A DNA stretch of 64,000 nt, taken from Diadophis punctatus similis. Taxonomy: Eukaryota; Chordata; Lepidosauria; Squamata; Dipsadidae. Shown one piece after another: positions 22,603-33,923 of the stretch (position 1 is its first letter; every line of letters begins with the position of its first letter). Made by a program: the position numbers and the translations under genes. Location of the stretch: positions 12,364,001 through 12,428,000 of the forward strand of contig JALIGW010000013.1 in NCBI GenBank assembly GCA_023053685.1. The letters are read 5' to 3'. The notes beneath the pieces were generated by a model. That model saw only the letters and a program-made list of their open reading frames with translations. It was not told the DNA's origin and made no database searches.

Positions 22603-24792
22603 ATCCTGACAAGTCTGCTACAAAACCAGGAGTATTGGTCTTTTTTTATGTTTTTGAACTATTGAAACAATAAGTTATGTACACAGTCTGGTACTGTGGA
22701 AATAGTTCTAATGCTATTTTCATTCTTGTCAGTCAAAAACTGTGTGCATTACGTCCATCATCCCTTTTTATTTGTTCAATGAGCCCTGCTTCGATTTGTG
22801 ACTATCTCTGGATATAAATTTTGAAAAATGGTCAGACATAAATAATGCTTTTGGATGTTCAGTCAGCAAGTATATTCGCTAATGCTGCTTTTGACTGTCC
22901 TTTCTTTGCTTTTCTGTGGGTGTTTCTGCTGTGCAAATCAGCACACAAGAAACAGATTCTAATATCTTTGTATTGTCAGAACAGGACTATATGTGACCTC
23001 AAAATATTCTTTTTTTTTTTTTGCTAAAGACCAATGCTTTTAAAGTATATTTAATATAATCCTCAAGAAGTCAGTCTGGCTATCAAATGTGTGATGTGAC
23101 CAGTACAGCAATTAGACTGAAAGTAATTATTGAAACTTCAAATTCAGCCATAGGAGTTTGTAGTAATAAACAAAACATAGTTGCTCTAAAATAGTATATT
23201 AGGAAGTGTGCTGCTAGTCTGTGGTCTTATTTTAATTAAGAAAAACAAATAATTGATTTTTAACAAATTATTATTAAAGCAAGTATTTTCTTGTTTTACT
23301 TTTAATTTGATATTAAAAATAGAAGGCGAATCAACACTAAAAAGAAATTTTATGGTATTAACTGTGACTCTGTGTGTTAGCTAGCACCACCACGTGGTGT
23401 ATTCCCATTATTTAAATAGAGAGTCATTTGTGACTCTAGTTTGCTGTCTATTGAGTTTAATAATAGCAAACACATACCAGCTTGGTTTAATTTTTCCTCC
23501 AGTATTTTATTTAGAGTATAAAAAAGGCTTAGATTACTGAAACTTAACATTGATGTTTGCGCAAATTCCCTGTTAACTTTCTGAGCAGAGATAGGGACAA
23601 CAAATATTTTAAAAGGCAAATTGTGAAATATGCATTATACCAAAGACTATAAAGAAAAAAGAATCTGGGTTGCTCATAGGAGTCCAAGTTTGGTGAAGCT
23701 GGTAATGATGGGGCAAGTGAGGAAAACATATACCATAATGCAAACTTCACTCCTTATCTACTTGCACATGACATTTTGTGTTGTAATGAATGGATCTTGT
23801 GTTGTAATGTCACAACATAATATCTCATCATTTTTGCATCATCATGTGAGGAACAAGCACTAATGAATGTTGTCATTTTTATGTTTTTCCATTCCATACA
23901 GTTCCCCATATCATAGCATTTCTGTAATGTTAAAATGCAAGAAATTTCCATTTCTGGTGTTGCTAATACACTTACAACATATTTAATGTTATATATTTAT
24001 TTGACACTGCATACTTGAAGGTTGGGTAGAAAAGTCCCCTACATAAAACACTGGTTGTAAAATGTAAATATATAAATATTTCTTATTTAAAAGAAAATCA
24101 ACTTGATGTGGGTATTGATTTTATACCTGTACTAGTGATAAATCTCTCTGGGTATAATTAGCAAATTATTTTTAATGTATTTTTTTAGAAATCTAAAAAA
24201 TGCCTTTGCAATGAAATATTTTTCAATATTGAAGCTCTTTATATATCTGATTTATGCATACATTTGTTAATATATCAATTCTATTTTTAAGTATATGTTT
24301 TAGAGGAATTTTTTTATATATATGAGTTTTGGAGCTCTAGAATTTAGCTTATAATGGAATTGAGATTGTAGAAACTCTGATGAATGTTAATATTAGACAT
24401 AGGTTCATTCTTTCAAATTCATCCAAAACTGCTGATTTCTATTTTATTTGCTTTGGCTTGTAAATATTGGCTTTCAATAGACAAGTCTTACAAGGAATTG
24501 CTGCCACCATTATTTTTTATTGTTCCATAAAACTTTGTATCACTTGCTCATTTATGTTTTCATTTCCATCCATTAGCCTTAAAATGGGAATATTCTTCTG
24601 CGGTTATTGAAAATGCTGCATTCCTGCTCTGCATGCCCAACAAAGATCTTACGGCAACGTTGTTGCATCTCCACCATTTCCCCGCCCCCCCCCCCCCAAA
24701 AAAAATTACAGGCTGAAACATTTAATGGTAGTTGTGGAGAAAAAAGAAATTAAAAGTATATTTTACCGCTGAGTTCAAGGGGCATCTGCCAG

Positions 24793-24830
24793 TGTGTGTG
24801 TGTGTGTGTGTGCGTGCGTGTGTGTGTGCA
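24793..24830. repeat. (TG)n microsatellite
   Basis: A TG run with a few CG interruptions (tgtgcgtgcgtg). It creates Val/Cys-rich and His/Thr-rich frames that are not genes. Confidence 0.9.
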
Positions 24831-26326
24831 TGTCAAAAAAGGGCAAAGTGTCTGAGACTGAACAATCAAAACCCTGCCCCCTTTTATCACCCACATAAAA
24901 AGAGGCTGGGCTTTAATCATGCAGTAGCTCACACTTTCTTGACTTTTTTTGTGACTTTTTTGACTGTTCCCTTCTAGGATCTGGTCCTATTACTTTTTAA
25001 CATTAAACTCAATAAGTCTCCTGTAATGATGATCAAATCTGGGATCCCTCTCATTATATTAAGTTAGGAGACGGTTTTGAATTTAAAAGCTCCATTTTGT
25101 CCACAACAAGATGGGTTCTAAAAATATTTTAGGAAAATGACAAAAGGAAAAGCTATCTAGGTATTAACTTCAATTTTCCTTCACTGCCTTTCTACAAACA
25201 GGATTGTGTGTAGAATTCTGGAGCAGAGACCTCTATGCACTAAATCACAATATATGTACGCTGGTGCACCCAGTATTGAATTCTACCAAATAAGTGAGAT
25301 ATGCAGTCATTGTGTCTTACCTTGAAGATCTGAAAAACTAGACTGGTTATTAGCTCAATGTGATGCTTGCACCCCATTTGATGATGGAAAACTTTTTTTG
25401 ATCTGAGTGGGAACGAAGGAAATTACAGAATCATTTTTATAGCTGTGGTTTATTTCTATGCACTGTGGATTATACCCTATACTTAGATATTACAAATGAG
25501 TAGCAATAAATAATCTTGATAAAATTAATCAAAACTGATGGAAATCTAAGAAGAGGGAATACTTCATTTTGTTTTATTTCCTCCCCAAGTCAGTGCTATC
25601 AATTTTCCTAGTTATTTATGGTCTATTATTTTGTCCAACTACCTGACATAAAAACAAAACCATTTAATCTCCTGCTTGCATCGACCTGTTTATTATACAT
25701 ATCATGCAAATATCAGAGGAAATTATACATTGTGATATCCATAAGATCATGTCAGAAAGCTTTAACAGAATATTGTCAAAAGTATTATAAAAGAAATAAT
25801 TATGTGTATGATTGTACATTGTATAATTGCACACATCAATTTCTATAGCTTTACCTTTGTCAAAACTATACAGAATTTTAAGTATGTCTGAAATTCTGTG
25901 ATGTGTTTACTGTTCTCAATAATCTTTCAATCTATATTGCAAAGTAGAATTGGCAGAAAATGCTCTTGGGAGAAGCGGAATATAGTTACTAGAACATTAA
26001 TCATTAAAATATCTATAGTCATCAGCACTAAATACTGACATGTATTTGTAAATGGTACAGTGATAAGTTCACTTGCCTGATAATTCAGCCTTTAAAACCT
26101 CTGTTAATCTATAATACTTCATTAAAAGGTTCAAAGCAGTCTCAATTATTAAGATGATATATATAAATATATATAAATACGATATATACATGTGCATTGA
26201 TGTAAAGTTTATTTTCTGTGCTGTTTTTAAATTTTCATTTCTGTAGATAACATGAATTCTTTATATCCATATTTTGGGACTTTCTGTAGATTCTCTATAA
26301 AGCAGTAGATGTTTAAATCTGCTTGC

Positions 26327-26337
26327 AATAAAATAAA
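26327..26337 (+). terminator. ATP11A: Candidate ATP11A polyadenylation signal
   Basis: Two overlapping AATAAA hexamers (aataaaataaa) are followed 15-35 bp later by a GT-rich stretch (atttgttttggtgtattgtg), the expected downstream element. Transcript ends would settle which of several signals is used. Confidence 0.55.
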
Positions 26338-26429
26338 ATTTACATATTTGTTTTGGTGTATTGTGTACCAGTCTGCGGACATGATGCTCTTAAATTAGAT
26401 AGGAGTTTTTAAAATTGTAATTGTCTAAA

Positions 26430-26436
26430 TTACTAT

Positions 26437-26491
<55 letters not shown>

Positions 26492-26724
26492 GTGAGATTT
26501 ATATACCGCCTCCACAGTGCAAGCACTCTCTAAGCGGTTTACACCAGTAAGCAATGTATATTTATATTGCCCCCAACAATCTGGGTCCTCATTTTACCTA
26601 CCTCGGAAGGATGGAAGGCTGAGTCAACCTTGAGCCGGTGAGATTTGAACCGCTGACCTGCGGATCAGTGTCAGCTAAAGTGGCCTGCAGTACCTGCCTC
26701 TAACCGCTGCGCCACCTCGGCTCT
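26430..26724 (-). repeat. (TTTA)n tract and family-A SINE, minus strand
   Basis: A run of about 60 bp of TTTA units (26430-26491) is the tail of a SINE read on the minus strand (body 26492-26724). The SINE has the family body (ctaagcggtttacaccagtaa, caatctgggtcctcatttta, gaaggatggaaggctgagtc) and ends with its tRNA-like head (ccgctgcgccacctcggctc). The tail type, with ataaatctcac, differs from the gtctaagtgct tail at 22361. Confidence 0.85.
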
Positions 26725-27511
26725 TAATTATATAATTATATAATAATTTAATTATAGTTTGCTGAATACATTTATACACAATCAGATTTTACTATTGTCT
26801 TTTTTACTATCAGTGCTGAAAAAATTAGAGGTACTTTCAGAAGAACTGATATTAATCAATTATATAGTAAATTTAGTATAGAAGCATGCCCAATACAAGA
26901 GGAATGAGATATTTTTAATGATATTTTTTAAAAAAGTCTAATGGACATACTATTGCAGAACTTTTAGCATTAAGAAAGTAGTCCTCATTTTACTATGAAT
27001 TGAATAAGAAATTCAGATTATTTTGCAAGTCTTCCATACGAAAACATTTTTGAATTGTTGCAGTATCTCAATAAAAGTGAAAAATGCCCTTTTAGAGTCA
27101 ATATACGGTAGATAAGCCAGCCTATTACAGAAAGGACATAACCAACTTAATTATTGTATGTGCTTGTAATGCTAAGTAATTTAATGTCATTAGGACTAAC
27201 AGATACAGCAAAAAACGCCTGATCAAGCATGATTGTTATAGTGACTAGTTAAGGAACATGCTTTTTAAAATTAGCATTTTCTTTTTCTTATAAACAACCA
27301 AACAACAGTGTCTTGGTTTGCACAGGAGGGAAAAAAGCTCTGCTTTAAAAAAAAGCCTTCACACCCACCTAAGATGAAAAATAAAAATTGAATATGGGAA
27401 TTGAAATTTGCCAACTTATTTTTTGAAGCAATTATTTTTTGGAGCAACTAATGGTTGATAGGAGAAAGCTTGACCATTCATAAAACTGCTGCAGATAGGG
27501 GCATAACTTTA
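26725..27511. other. Intergenic, nothing recognised
   Basis: AT-rich sequence between the predicted end of ATP11A and a pair of Tigger-like elements. No exon, RNA gene or repeat family was recognised. Confidence 0.5.
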
Positions 27512-27906
27512 CGGGTTGTGCTCGATTTACGACCACAATTGAGCCCAAATGTTCTGTTGTTAAGTGAGGCATTTGTTAAGTGAGTTTTGCCCCATTTTAT
27601 GACCTTTTCTTGCCACAGTTAAGTAAATCGCTGCAATTGATAAGTTAGTAACATGGTTGTTAAGTGAATCTGGCTTCCCCATTGACTTTGCTTGTCGGAA
27701 GGTCGCAAATGGTGATCACATGACCTTAGGGCACAGCAACGGTCATAAATATGAATCTGTTGCCAAGCATCTGAATTCTGATCACAGGATCATGGAGATG
27801 CTACAAAGGTTGTAACTGAAACATGGTCATACTGTAAGTCACTTTTCAGTGCCGTTGTAACTTTGAACAGTCACTAAATGAGCTGTTATAAGTCGAGGAC
27901 TACCTG
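27512..27906. mobile_element. Tigger/pogo-like palindromic element, copy 3
   Basis: It has a degenerate left end (cgggttgtgctcgatttacg) and a well-kept right end (agtcgaggactacctg), with TA on both sides. The body has the family text gttaagtgaggcatttgtta and caaatggtgatcacatgacc. Confidence 0.8.
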
Positions 27907-27964
27907 TATTCGATAACAAAATGCTACCAGTTGTTCCATCATCTTTATTTGCATAGAAAATGTA

Positions 27965-28362
27965 CAGGTAGTCCTTGACTTACAACCATTGTTTAATGGC
28001 CGTTACAACAGCCCTGAAAAAGTGACTTATGACTGTTTTTCACTTATAACCATTGCAGTATTCCCATGGTCATATGATCAAAATTTGGCTCCTTAGCAAC
28101 TTGTATTTAATTATGACAGTTGCACTGTCCCGGGATCATGTGATCACCATTTGTAATCTTCCCAGCCAGCTCTTGACAAGCAAAGGGAATAGGGGAAGTC
28201 AGGTTCACTTAACAACTCCATGATTCACTTAACAACTGCAGTGATTCACTTAACAACTGTGGCAAAAAAAGGCACAAAATGGGGCAAAACTCACTTAACA
28301 ACTGCCTTGCTTAGCAACAGAAATGTTGGGCTCCATTGTGGTTGTAAATCAAGGACTACATG
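27965..28362. mobile_element. Tigger/pogo-like palindromic element, copy 4
   Basis: It begins caggtagtccttgacttaca and ends atcaaggactacatg, flanked by TA. It lies 58 bp from copy 3 in opposite internal orientation, so the pair forms a large inverted repeat of about 850 bp. Confidence 0.85.
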
Positions 28363-28615
28363 TATAGGGCTATTTTTCCAGCTTCCTGTTTATATTGACT
28401 GCATAGATAAACCCAGACATTTACATATATATTTACCAATGCAAAGGTGGGGCAGGGAGCCTGGTAGGCGTCAACAGGTATCTCTAATCACACATTATCA
28501 GGTCAGTATTTTGCTTTCTACACAAGCTTAATGTGATTCCAGTCAATTTACTGAGCTAGATCAAGGCCCATGGAAGATGCTCCCCCATATAATATCTAAC
28601 ATGCAATGGATGTCC

Positions 28616-29041
28616 AGAAAGAGTGCAGAGAAGAGCAACAAAGATGATTAGGGGACTGGAGGCTAAAACATATGAAGAATGGTTGCAGGAACTGGGTATG
28701 TCTAGTTTAATGAAAAGAAGGACTAGGAAAGACATGATAGCAGTGTTCCAATATCTCAGGGGTTGCCACAAAGAAGAGGGAGTCAAACTACTCTCCAAAG
28801 CACCTGAGGGTAGAACAAGAAGCAATGGGTGGAAACTAAACAAGGAGAGAAGCAACTTAGAACTAAGGAGAAATTTTCTGACAGAACAATTAATCAGTGG
28901 AACAGCTTGCCTCCAGAAGTTGTGAATGCTCCAACACTGGAAGTTTTCAAGAAGATGTTGGATAACTATTTGTCTGAAGTGGTGTAGGGTTTTCTGCCGA
29001 AGCAGGGGGTTGGACTAGAAGGCCTCCAAGGTCCCTTCCAA
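28616..29041 (+). pseudogene. CR1-type LINE 3' end (ORF2 C-terminus)
   Basis: An open stretch reading QRRATKMIRGLEAKTYEEWL and then FQYLRGCHKEEG, RTRSNGWKLN and LRRNFLT matches the C-terminal region of CR1 ORF2. The 3' UTR continues to ggttggactagaaggcctcc and ggtcccttccaactct, the usual CR1 end. The element is 5'-truncated to about 430 bp, as is normal for CR1. It runs directly into the microsatellite at 29042. Confidence 0.88.
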
Positions 29042-29138
29042 CTCTCTTCTTCTTCTTCTTCTTCTTCTTCTTCTTCTTCTTCTTCTTCTTCTTCTTCTTC
29101 TTCTTCTTCTTCTTCTTCTTCTTCTTCTTCTTCTTCTT

Positions 29139-29212
<74 letters not shown>
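29042..29212. repeat. (TCT)n then (TAT)n compound microsatellite
   Basis: About 125 bp of uninterrupted TCT units is followed by about 45 bp of TAT units. It starts exactly at the CR1 3' end. Homopolymeric Lys, Arg, Asn and Ile frames across it are not genes. Confidence 0.97.
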
Positions 29213-29215
<3 letters not shown>

Positions 29216-29237
29216 GTGTACTATACTCGAATACATA

Positions 29238-29314
29238 TGAGCCATGGTGGCGCAATGCTTAGAATGCAATATTGCAGGCTAATTCTGCTGACTGCCAGCT
29301 GCCTGCAGTTTGGT
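29238..29314 (+). repeat. Family-A SINE head (left part of a split copy)
   Basis: The text gccatggtggcgcaatgctt, then gcaggctaattctgctgact, is the tRNA-like head of the family (compare 58561). It stops at the poly-T that marks the L1 tail; the matching 3' end is at 31389. Confidence 0.75.
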
Positions 29315-29316
29315 AG

Positions 29317-31388
29317 TGTTATTCTCTTTTTTTTTTTTTTTTTTTTTCTCAAAAAAGTTTTATTAGTACGAACTTACATAAGTGGTAACAAAATATTAAA
29401 TCCAAAGTACAAACATTTTTATTTTCCCCCCCCCAGACCCACCCCCTTCCCTCCCCACCTCCCCCCCCCGGACTTCCCAGAGATAATACAGGGCATAATA
29501 ATAAGTTTAAATTGTTCATAAAAAGAAAAAGAAAAAAGGAAAAAAAAGAACACTATTTTTAAAAAAACTTCAACTCCATACTATACAGTACTAATATATC
29601 GCATTTGTATACAATAGTAAAGATACAAAAAAGAGAGAGAAAAAAAAGAAAGAGAATAAAAAAAAAGAATGAAAGAAAGAGAAAACTCTTTAACACTACA
29701 AACAAACAAACCTCCTACCTCCTCCCTTCAGTCCTTTATCTTATACAAGGTAAGTGTTACATAAGTAATAACTAAATATAAAATACACAAATCTTAAACT
29801 AATATTATTGACATTAGAAATAACCTCTAAGATAAAACTTAACTAAATGTTACATAAGTAATCATCAAATATTAAATTTCATCATGATATTAATAAGATA
29901 ATATTATTCTAAATTAATTCGCTAACTTCAATAAACAAAAAAAGAAAATAAAAGAAGAATAAACAATAAACAAATCTTCAACAAACTATATATATCTAAT
30001 ATTATCAACATTAAAAATAACCTCAAAATTATATAAAACTTAACTAAATATTGCATAAGTAATCATTAGATAGGGAAAAGATAAAACACAATCATATTAG
30101 TCTCTATCCATCGAATATATTTCAACATCACATTGTTTTGTATCTTGATAGTTCATCTTTTAATAGTTCAATAAATTCAAATTTGTCAAGTCGTCTCCCG
30201 TCTGCTCCCAAACCTCCATCTCCTCTTCCCCAGCTATCTGATTCAGGCACTCCTTTTGGATTTTTGAGTCTATTTCTTTTTGATCCATCGAAGGTGGCTT
30301 CCCCTCCTCCTCCTCTTTTATTTTCATACACCCTTCTTCTGGAATCTTGGATATATCAGCCTTTAGAACATTGACATAAAATTCAGTAGCTTTTTTTATC
30401 GTGTTGAGCCGGTATCTTTTTCCAGAAAATTTCACTGTTACTCCAACTGGTGCTTCCCATTTATATTGTAAATTTAATCTCTTAAATTCATCAATCAAAA
30501 AAGTATAGCTTTTCCTGGCTTTAAGCATTTTAGAGGGGATTTCTTTCCAAATCTTTAGTTCCTGACCATTCACCATAAGATTATTGTTAAACGTTGCTTG
30601 TATAATTCTGTTCCGTAGAGCTCTTGTGGTAAAATATATGACAATATCCCTTGGTAGATGCTTTTGTTTGGCGTACCACGAGTTGATTCTGTATGTTTTG
30701 TCGATTTGTGTAGCCAATTCCGCTTTAGAAATTCCAGACACCTGATCCAATATGTCAACCATCCTGCCTTTTAAATTTTCATATAATCCTTCTTTCAAAC
30801 CTCTAATCCTTATAGCAACTTCCATAGATCTGAACTGAGTCATTAAGACCTCTTTTTCAAAATTTGCAATGTCATTTTGGATTTTATCTATGTAATTCAC
30901 CGAAGTTGCCAAAGCTTGTTTATTTGTTTCAATACGTTCTGCCAAAACTTCAATATTTGTTGCTAAGCCTTTGCAAACCTCTAACACATCAAATCTTAGT
31001 TGTTGATTCATATTCTTCAAAGCAGCCTGCATCTTATGGTCTATCTCACTTATTTTCTGGTTAAATTCCAAAGTAAGTTCATGTTTCATAATCTTTAAAT
31101 TATTTAATAAATTTTCAGGTGTCAAAAGCTGTGGAGGTGTTAGCTCAGTGTTAAGTTGCATTTTAGAAATATATCCAGATGAATAGTCATTTCTTTTAGT
31201 CAAAACAGTCTTTCCAAACTTTGAAGCCATTGGTGTTTCAAAAGAGTACAAAAAAGAAAGAAAGCCAGTTGCCTGATTAAAGTTCTTTCCAGTTTAAAAA
31301 TCAGATAGTCTTTTATTATTGAAAATATTTCTATTATAACTTTAATCCAGAGTTAGGAGACAGAGAAAGAAAAAACTGTAAAGTTTTA
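29317..31388 (-). mobile_element. L1-type LINE with ORF1 only
   Basis: On the minus strand the order is a short 5' region (31252-31388), an intact ORF1 (31251-30160), about 810 bp of 3' region and a poly-A tail (poly-T at 29321-29347 on the + strand). The 3' region ends with a G-rich tract (poly-C blocks near 29405-29470 on +), a known trait of L1 3' UTRs, and carries a degenerate tandem motif (acataagtaatca) near 29758, 29855 and 30050. No endonuclease or reverse transcriptase frame is present, so this is either internally deleted or a half-L1. Confidence 0.8.
30160..31251 (-). CDS. L1 ORF1p-like RNA-binding protein (363 aa)
   Basis: The open frame has no internal stop. Residues about 45-135 look like a coiled coil (heptad-rich, NLKIMKHELTLEFNQKISEI and onward). 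An RRM-like section follows (SMEVAIRIRGLKEGLYENL), and then a C-terminal domain with INSWYAKQKHLPRDIVIYF, TTRALRNRII and VKFSGKRYRLN, as in L1 ORF1p (Transposase_22 family). ORF1p is a trimeric nucleic-acid chaperone that packages L1 RNA in the cytoplasm. The true start may be the second Met (MASKFGKT). The acidic C-terminal extension (KEEEEGK, EEEMEVWEQ) is longer than I would expect. Confidence 0.88.
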   Translation of the reverse strand: MYSFETPMASKFGKTVLTKRNDYSSGYISKMQLNTELTPPQLLTPENLLNNLKIMKHELTLEFNQKISEIDHKMQAALKNMNQQLRFDVLEVCKGLATNIEVLAERIETNKQALATSVNYIDKIQNDIANFEKEVLMTQFRSMEVAIRIRGLKEGLYENLKGRMVDILDQVSGISKAELATQIDKTYRINSWYAKQKHLPRDIVIYFTTRALRNRIIQATFNNNLMVNGQELKIWKEIPSKMLKARKSYTFLIDEFKRLNLQYKWEAPVGVTVKFSGKRYRLNTIKKATEFYVNVLKADISKIPEEGCMKIKEEEEGKPPSMDQKEIDSKIQKECLNQIAGEEEMEVWEQTGDDLTNLNLLNY

Positions 31389-31440
31389 ACTGTAAAGCAC
31401 TGAAGCAGTATGTAAGTCTAAGTGCTATTGCTATTGCTAC
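31389..31440 (+). repeat. Family-A SINE tail (right part of a split copy)
   Basis: The text ctgtaaagcactgaagcagt, then taagtctaagtgctattgct, is the 3' end of the SINE whose head lies at 29238. The middle of the SINE, about 110 bp, is missing, so L1 insertion was accompanied by deletion. Confidence 0.75.
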
Positions 31441-31507
31441 ATTATGGAAGATACCAGGCAATCCAACATCCACTGTTTCAGAATACAGCTCCCACAATTC
31501 CAAAATA

Positions 31508-31900
31508 CGGATAGTCCTTGACTTACAACAGTTCACTTAGTGACCATTCAAAATTACAACGGCACTGAAAAAAGTGACTTATGATCATTTTTCGCACTTA
31601 TAGCTGTTGCAGCATCCCCACGGTCACATGATTTACATTCGAATGCTTGGCAACTGGTTCATAATTATGACGGTTGCAGTGTCCCGAGATCACGTGATCC
31701 CCTTTTGCAACCTTCTGACAAGCAAAGTCAAGGGGGAAACCAGATTCATTTAACGACTGCCTTACTAATTTAACAACTGTGGTGATTCACTTGAAAAATG
31801 TGGCAAGAAAAGTCATAAAATGGGGCAAAACTCACTTAACAAATTTCTTGCTTAACAACATTTTTGGGCTCAATTGTGGTCGTAAGCTGAGGACTAACTG
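31508..31900. mobile_element. Tigger/pogo-like palindromic element, copy 5
   Basis: It starts cggatagtccttgacttaca and ends gctgaggactaactg between TA dinucleotides. The interior has family text (cacatgatttacattcgaat, aacaactgtggtgattcact). Confidence 0.8.
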
Positions 31901-31944
31901 TATTGGCTAGACTGGTTAAGGGCTATCAGAGTTACAATCTATAA

Positions 31945-32079
31945 CAGTGTTTCTCAACCTTGGCAGTTTGAAGAAGTGTGGACTTCAACTCCCAGAATTC
32001 CCCAGCCAGTGTTGCTGGCTGTGGAATTCTGGGAGTTGAAGTCCACACATCTTCAAACTGCCAAGGTTGAGAAACACTG
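31945..32079. mobile_element. Palindromic hAT MITE (135 bp), intact
   Basis: The whole element is a near-perfect inverted repeat: cagtgtttctcaaccttggc at the left is complementary to the right end, and the arms meet around a short centre (agccagtgttgctggct). The 8-bp duplication atctataa is perfect (31937-31944, 32080-32087). The near identity of the arms suggests a fairly recent insertion. Confidence 0.93.
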
Positions 32080-32689
32080 ATCTATAACATCCATTTAGCC
32101 CTTGCTGGCTTATGTCTAAACTACATACAGTCTTGGTCTGATTAGGTCATGCTGCAGATGGAAAAGTCACCTGGCTAGCATTGTCTGGGCTTGAAATCCA
32201 TGCAATCTACACGTCCAGTAAGCAGATGGGAGTCCACCAGGTGGTAGTCTAGACTTGGCACTCAAAAGAAACATCCTGGAGGAAGACAGCAACCAGCTGT
32301 GTCAATATTTCTACCCATAAAACTTCATGGACATTTCCATGAAGTCAACAGCAATTAAGCAGAACGTTTCCTCTGCTACATTTTTATAGCTGAACTTTAG
32401 GGCCCTCACAGTTACATTTCCATTCAATAGAACATACTCCTATCGATAAAAAATAGTTCACTGATCATTTTTCTTGTGCCGTCTTAAAACGGTATGGACT
32501 ACTAACCAGGCCAGTCATAAGCATCTAATCGTTTAAGCAAGTAACCAGAACGTTCAAAGGGGATAGCAGGGCAGCCTTAATTTCTCATCCCTATTTCAGT
32601 TCTGATCCTCAATCTGGAACGTTGATGGATCAGATCCTGGCAGAAGAGCTTACATTTTGTAGGGTAGATCTTGTGAAACTTCCATCCCC

Positions 32690-33910
32690 CCATCCCATCC
32701 CCTCCCCCGCCGTTAACAGCGACTCTCATCCAACAAAGGCCAGCCTGCAAATCTGGCCAACATAAGGACGGGGCGGGGTGGGAGGGGGGAGAAGCGCGAA
32801 GATATAGCTGCGTGGGCTTCGAAGGGAGGGCGTCCCACTGAGCTCATTCAGTTCAGTCCTGAGCAGGCTTATAAAAACGGAATCCTCTTAGCCGCCATCC
32901 AGTAAAAAGGATCAGGGGCTGAAGCCAAGCCGTGAGGCAGACACAGGAAAGAAAAAAGAAAAAAAAACACTCGCAAAAGGGAAGTAGCCAAGCTACTGGC
33001 CCGAAAGTCGGTTTTCATCGCCCGACACCCCCCCCCCCCCAAAAAAAACTCTCTGGGCCTGGCAAGTGACAAAGGTGTTGAGCTGCAGCATCCCGCCTTT
33101 CTTTCTCTCCTCCGCCTCTTCTTCTTCTTCTTCAGTCCGGGCCGCGCAGCGGCTGAGGGGAGTGGGCGGCGCTGAGCGCAGGCGGAGAAGCGCGTGTCGG
33201 GCTGTGAAATGCTGTTCCGCCCCCTCCGTCTCTGCCTCCCTCCCCACCTTACGAGGCGCCGGTTCCCCTGGAGGGGAGCAGCCGCGGACTGAAGGAACTG
33301 GCCGCAGAGTGCCGGGCAGGGTGAGGCGACCGTTGCGGGAGCACCTTGTGGCTCCATTGTGGTCCGGAGAAGCAGAGGCGCCAGCAACCAACCCGCCGCC
33401 CCCGCCTCTCCCGGGGCTGGTGAAAGTCAAGGAGTCAGCCCGACAGGTGCGCGAGATGTGTGTGTGTGTGTGTGTGTTTGTGCGCGTGTGTTTCTTCGGT
33501 TGGGCGGTTCCTCTGCCGCTGCTGCTGCTGCTGCGTGCGGGAAAGTGCAAGGCGCGTTGCCAAGGGCAAAATTGAAATCCCGGTTTTCTCCCGCCCTTCG
33601 CCGCTTCTTTCGCCGGCTCGGTAGAAGGGAAGCGGCGTTTGAGGAAGGTGATGCGCGGAAGTTTCTTTGGCTTTGACCTTTTTGGCTCGAAACGGGATCC
33701 TGGGTCGCTTTACAAATCCACTCCGTTATCAGGGTGAGACAATATTTGCGGAAGCCGCCCGGCTCCAAGGCCGGGCGCAGGCATGTGGTGGGAATCGTAA
33801 ACATGGGGTGGTGTGTGAACCGTTTGATGCAGCTGTGCGGCTAATTCAATTGTGTAGAGCTCCCGATTTGGCCTTTGGGAGGTGGGCGGGGACGTGTGTG
33901 ACGAAAGCTG
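32690..33910. promoter_or_regulatory. MCF2L: CpG island, candidate MCF2L promoter and 5' exon
   Basis: About 1.2 kb is strikingly GC- and CpG-rich compared with AT-rich flanks. A TATA-like box (ttataaaaac) lies at 32869-32878 on the + strand and is followed by purine-rich and CpG-rich sequence. Donor-like sites occur at 33447 (gacag|gtgcgc) and 33734 (cagg|gtgaga). Long frames on both strands reflect GC content and lack recognisable domains. The next coding exon (39650) has a 5' UTR behind a splice acceptor, so an upstream untranslated exon is needed and this is the best place for it. Confidence 0.65.
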
Positions 33911-33923
33911 TGTAGATTTTTTT

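Larger units (their letters stand above)
22239..26350 (+). other. ATP11A: ATP11A 3' UTR (predicted)
   Basis: About 4.1 kb of AT-rich sequence without recognisable coding exons runs from the stop to a tandem polyadenylation signal. It contains a SINE (22361-22602), a poly-C/A tract near 24683-24706, a TG repeat (24793-24830) and earlier possible signals (AATAAA at 23165 and 25505). The extent is inferred from the signals, not from transcripts. Confidence 0.55.

Noticed and set aside
28947..29269. Open frames with long Lys, Arg, Asn or Ile runs on the minus strand
   Set aside because: They are translations of the (TCT)n/(TAT)n microsatellite with no unique coding sequence.
32869..33915. Several long overlapping frames (up to 185 codons) on both strands
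   Set aside because: They lie in the CpG island, where GC content lowers stop frequency; they overlap each other in opposite strands, are low-complexity and show no domains or splice-compatible continuation.
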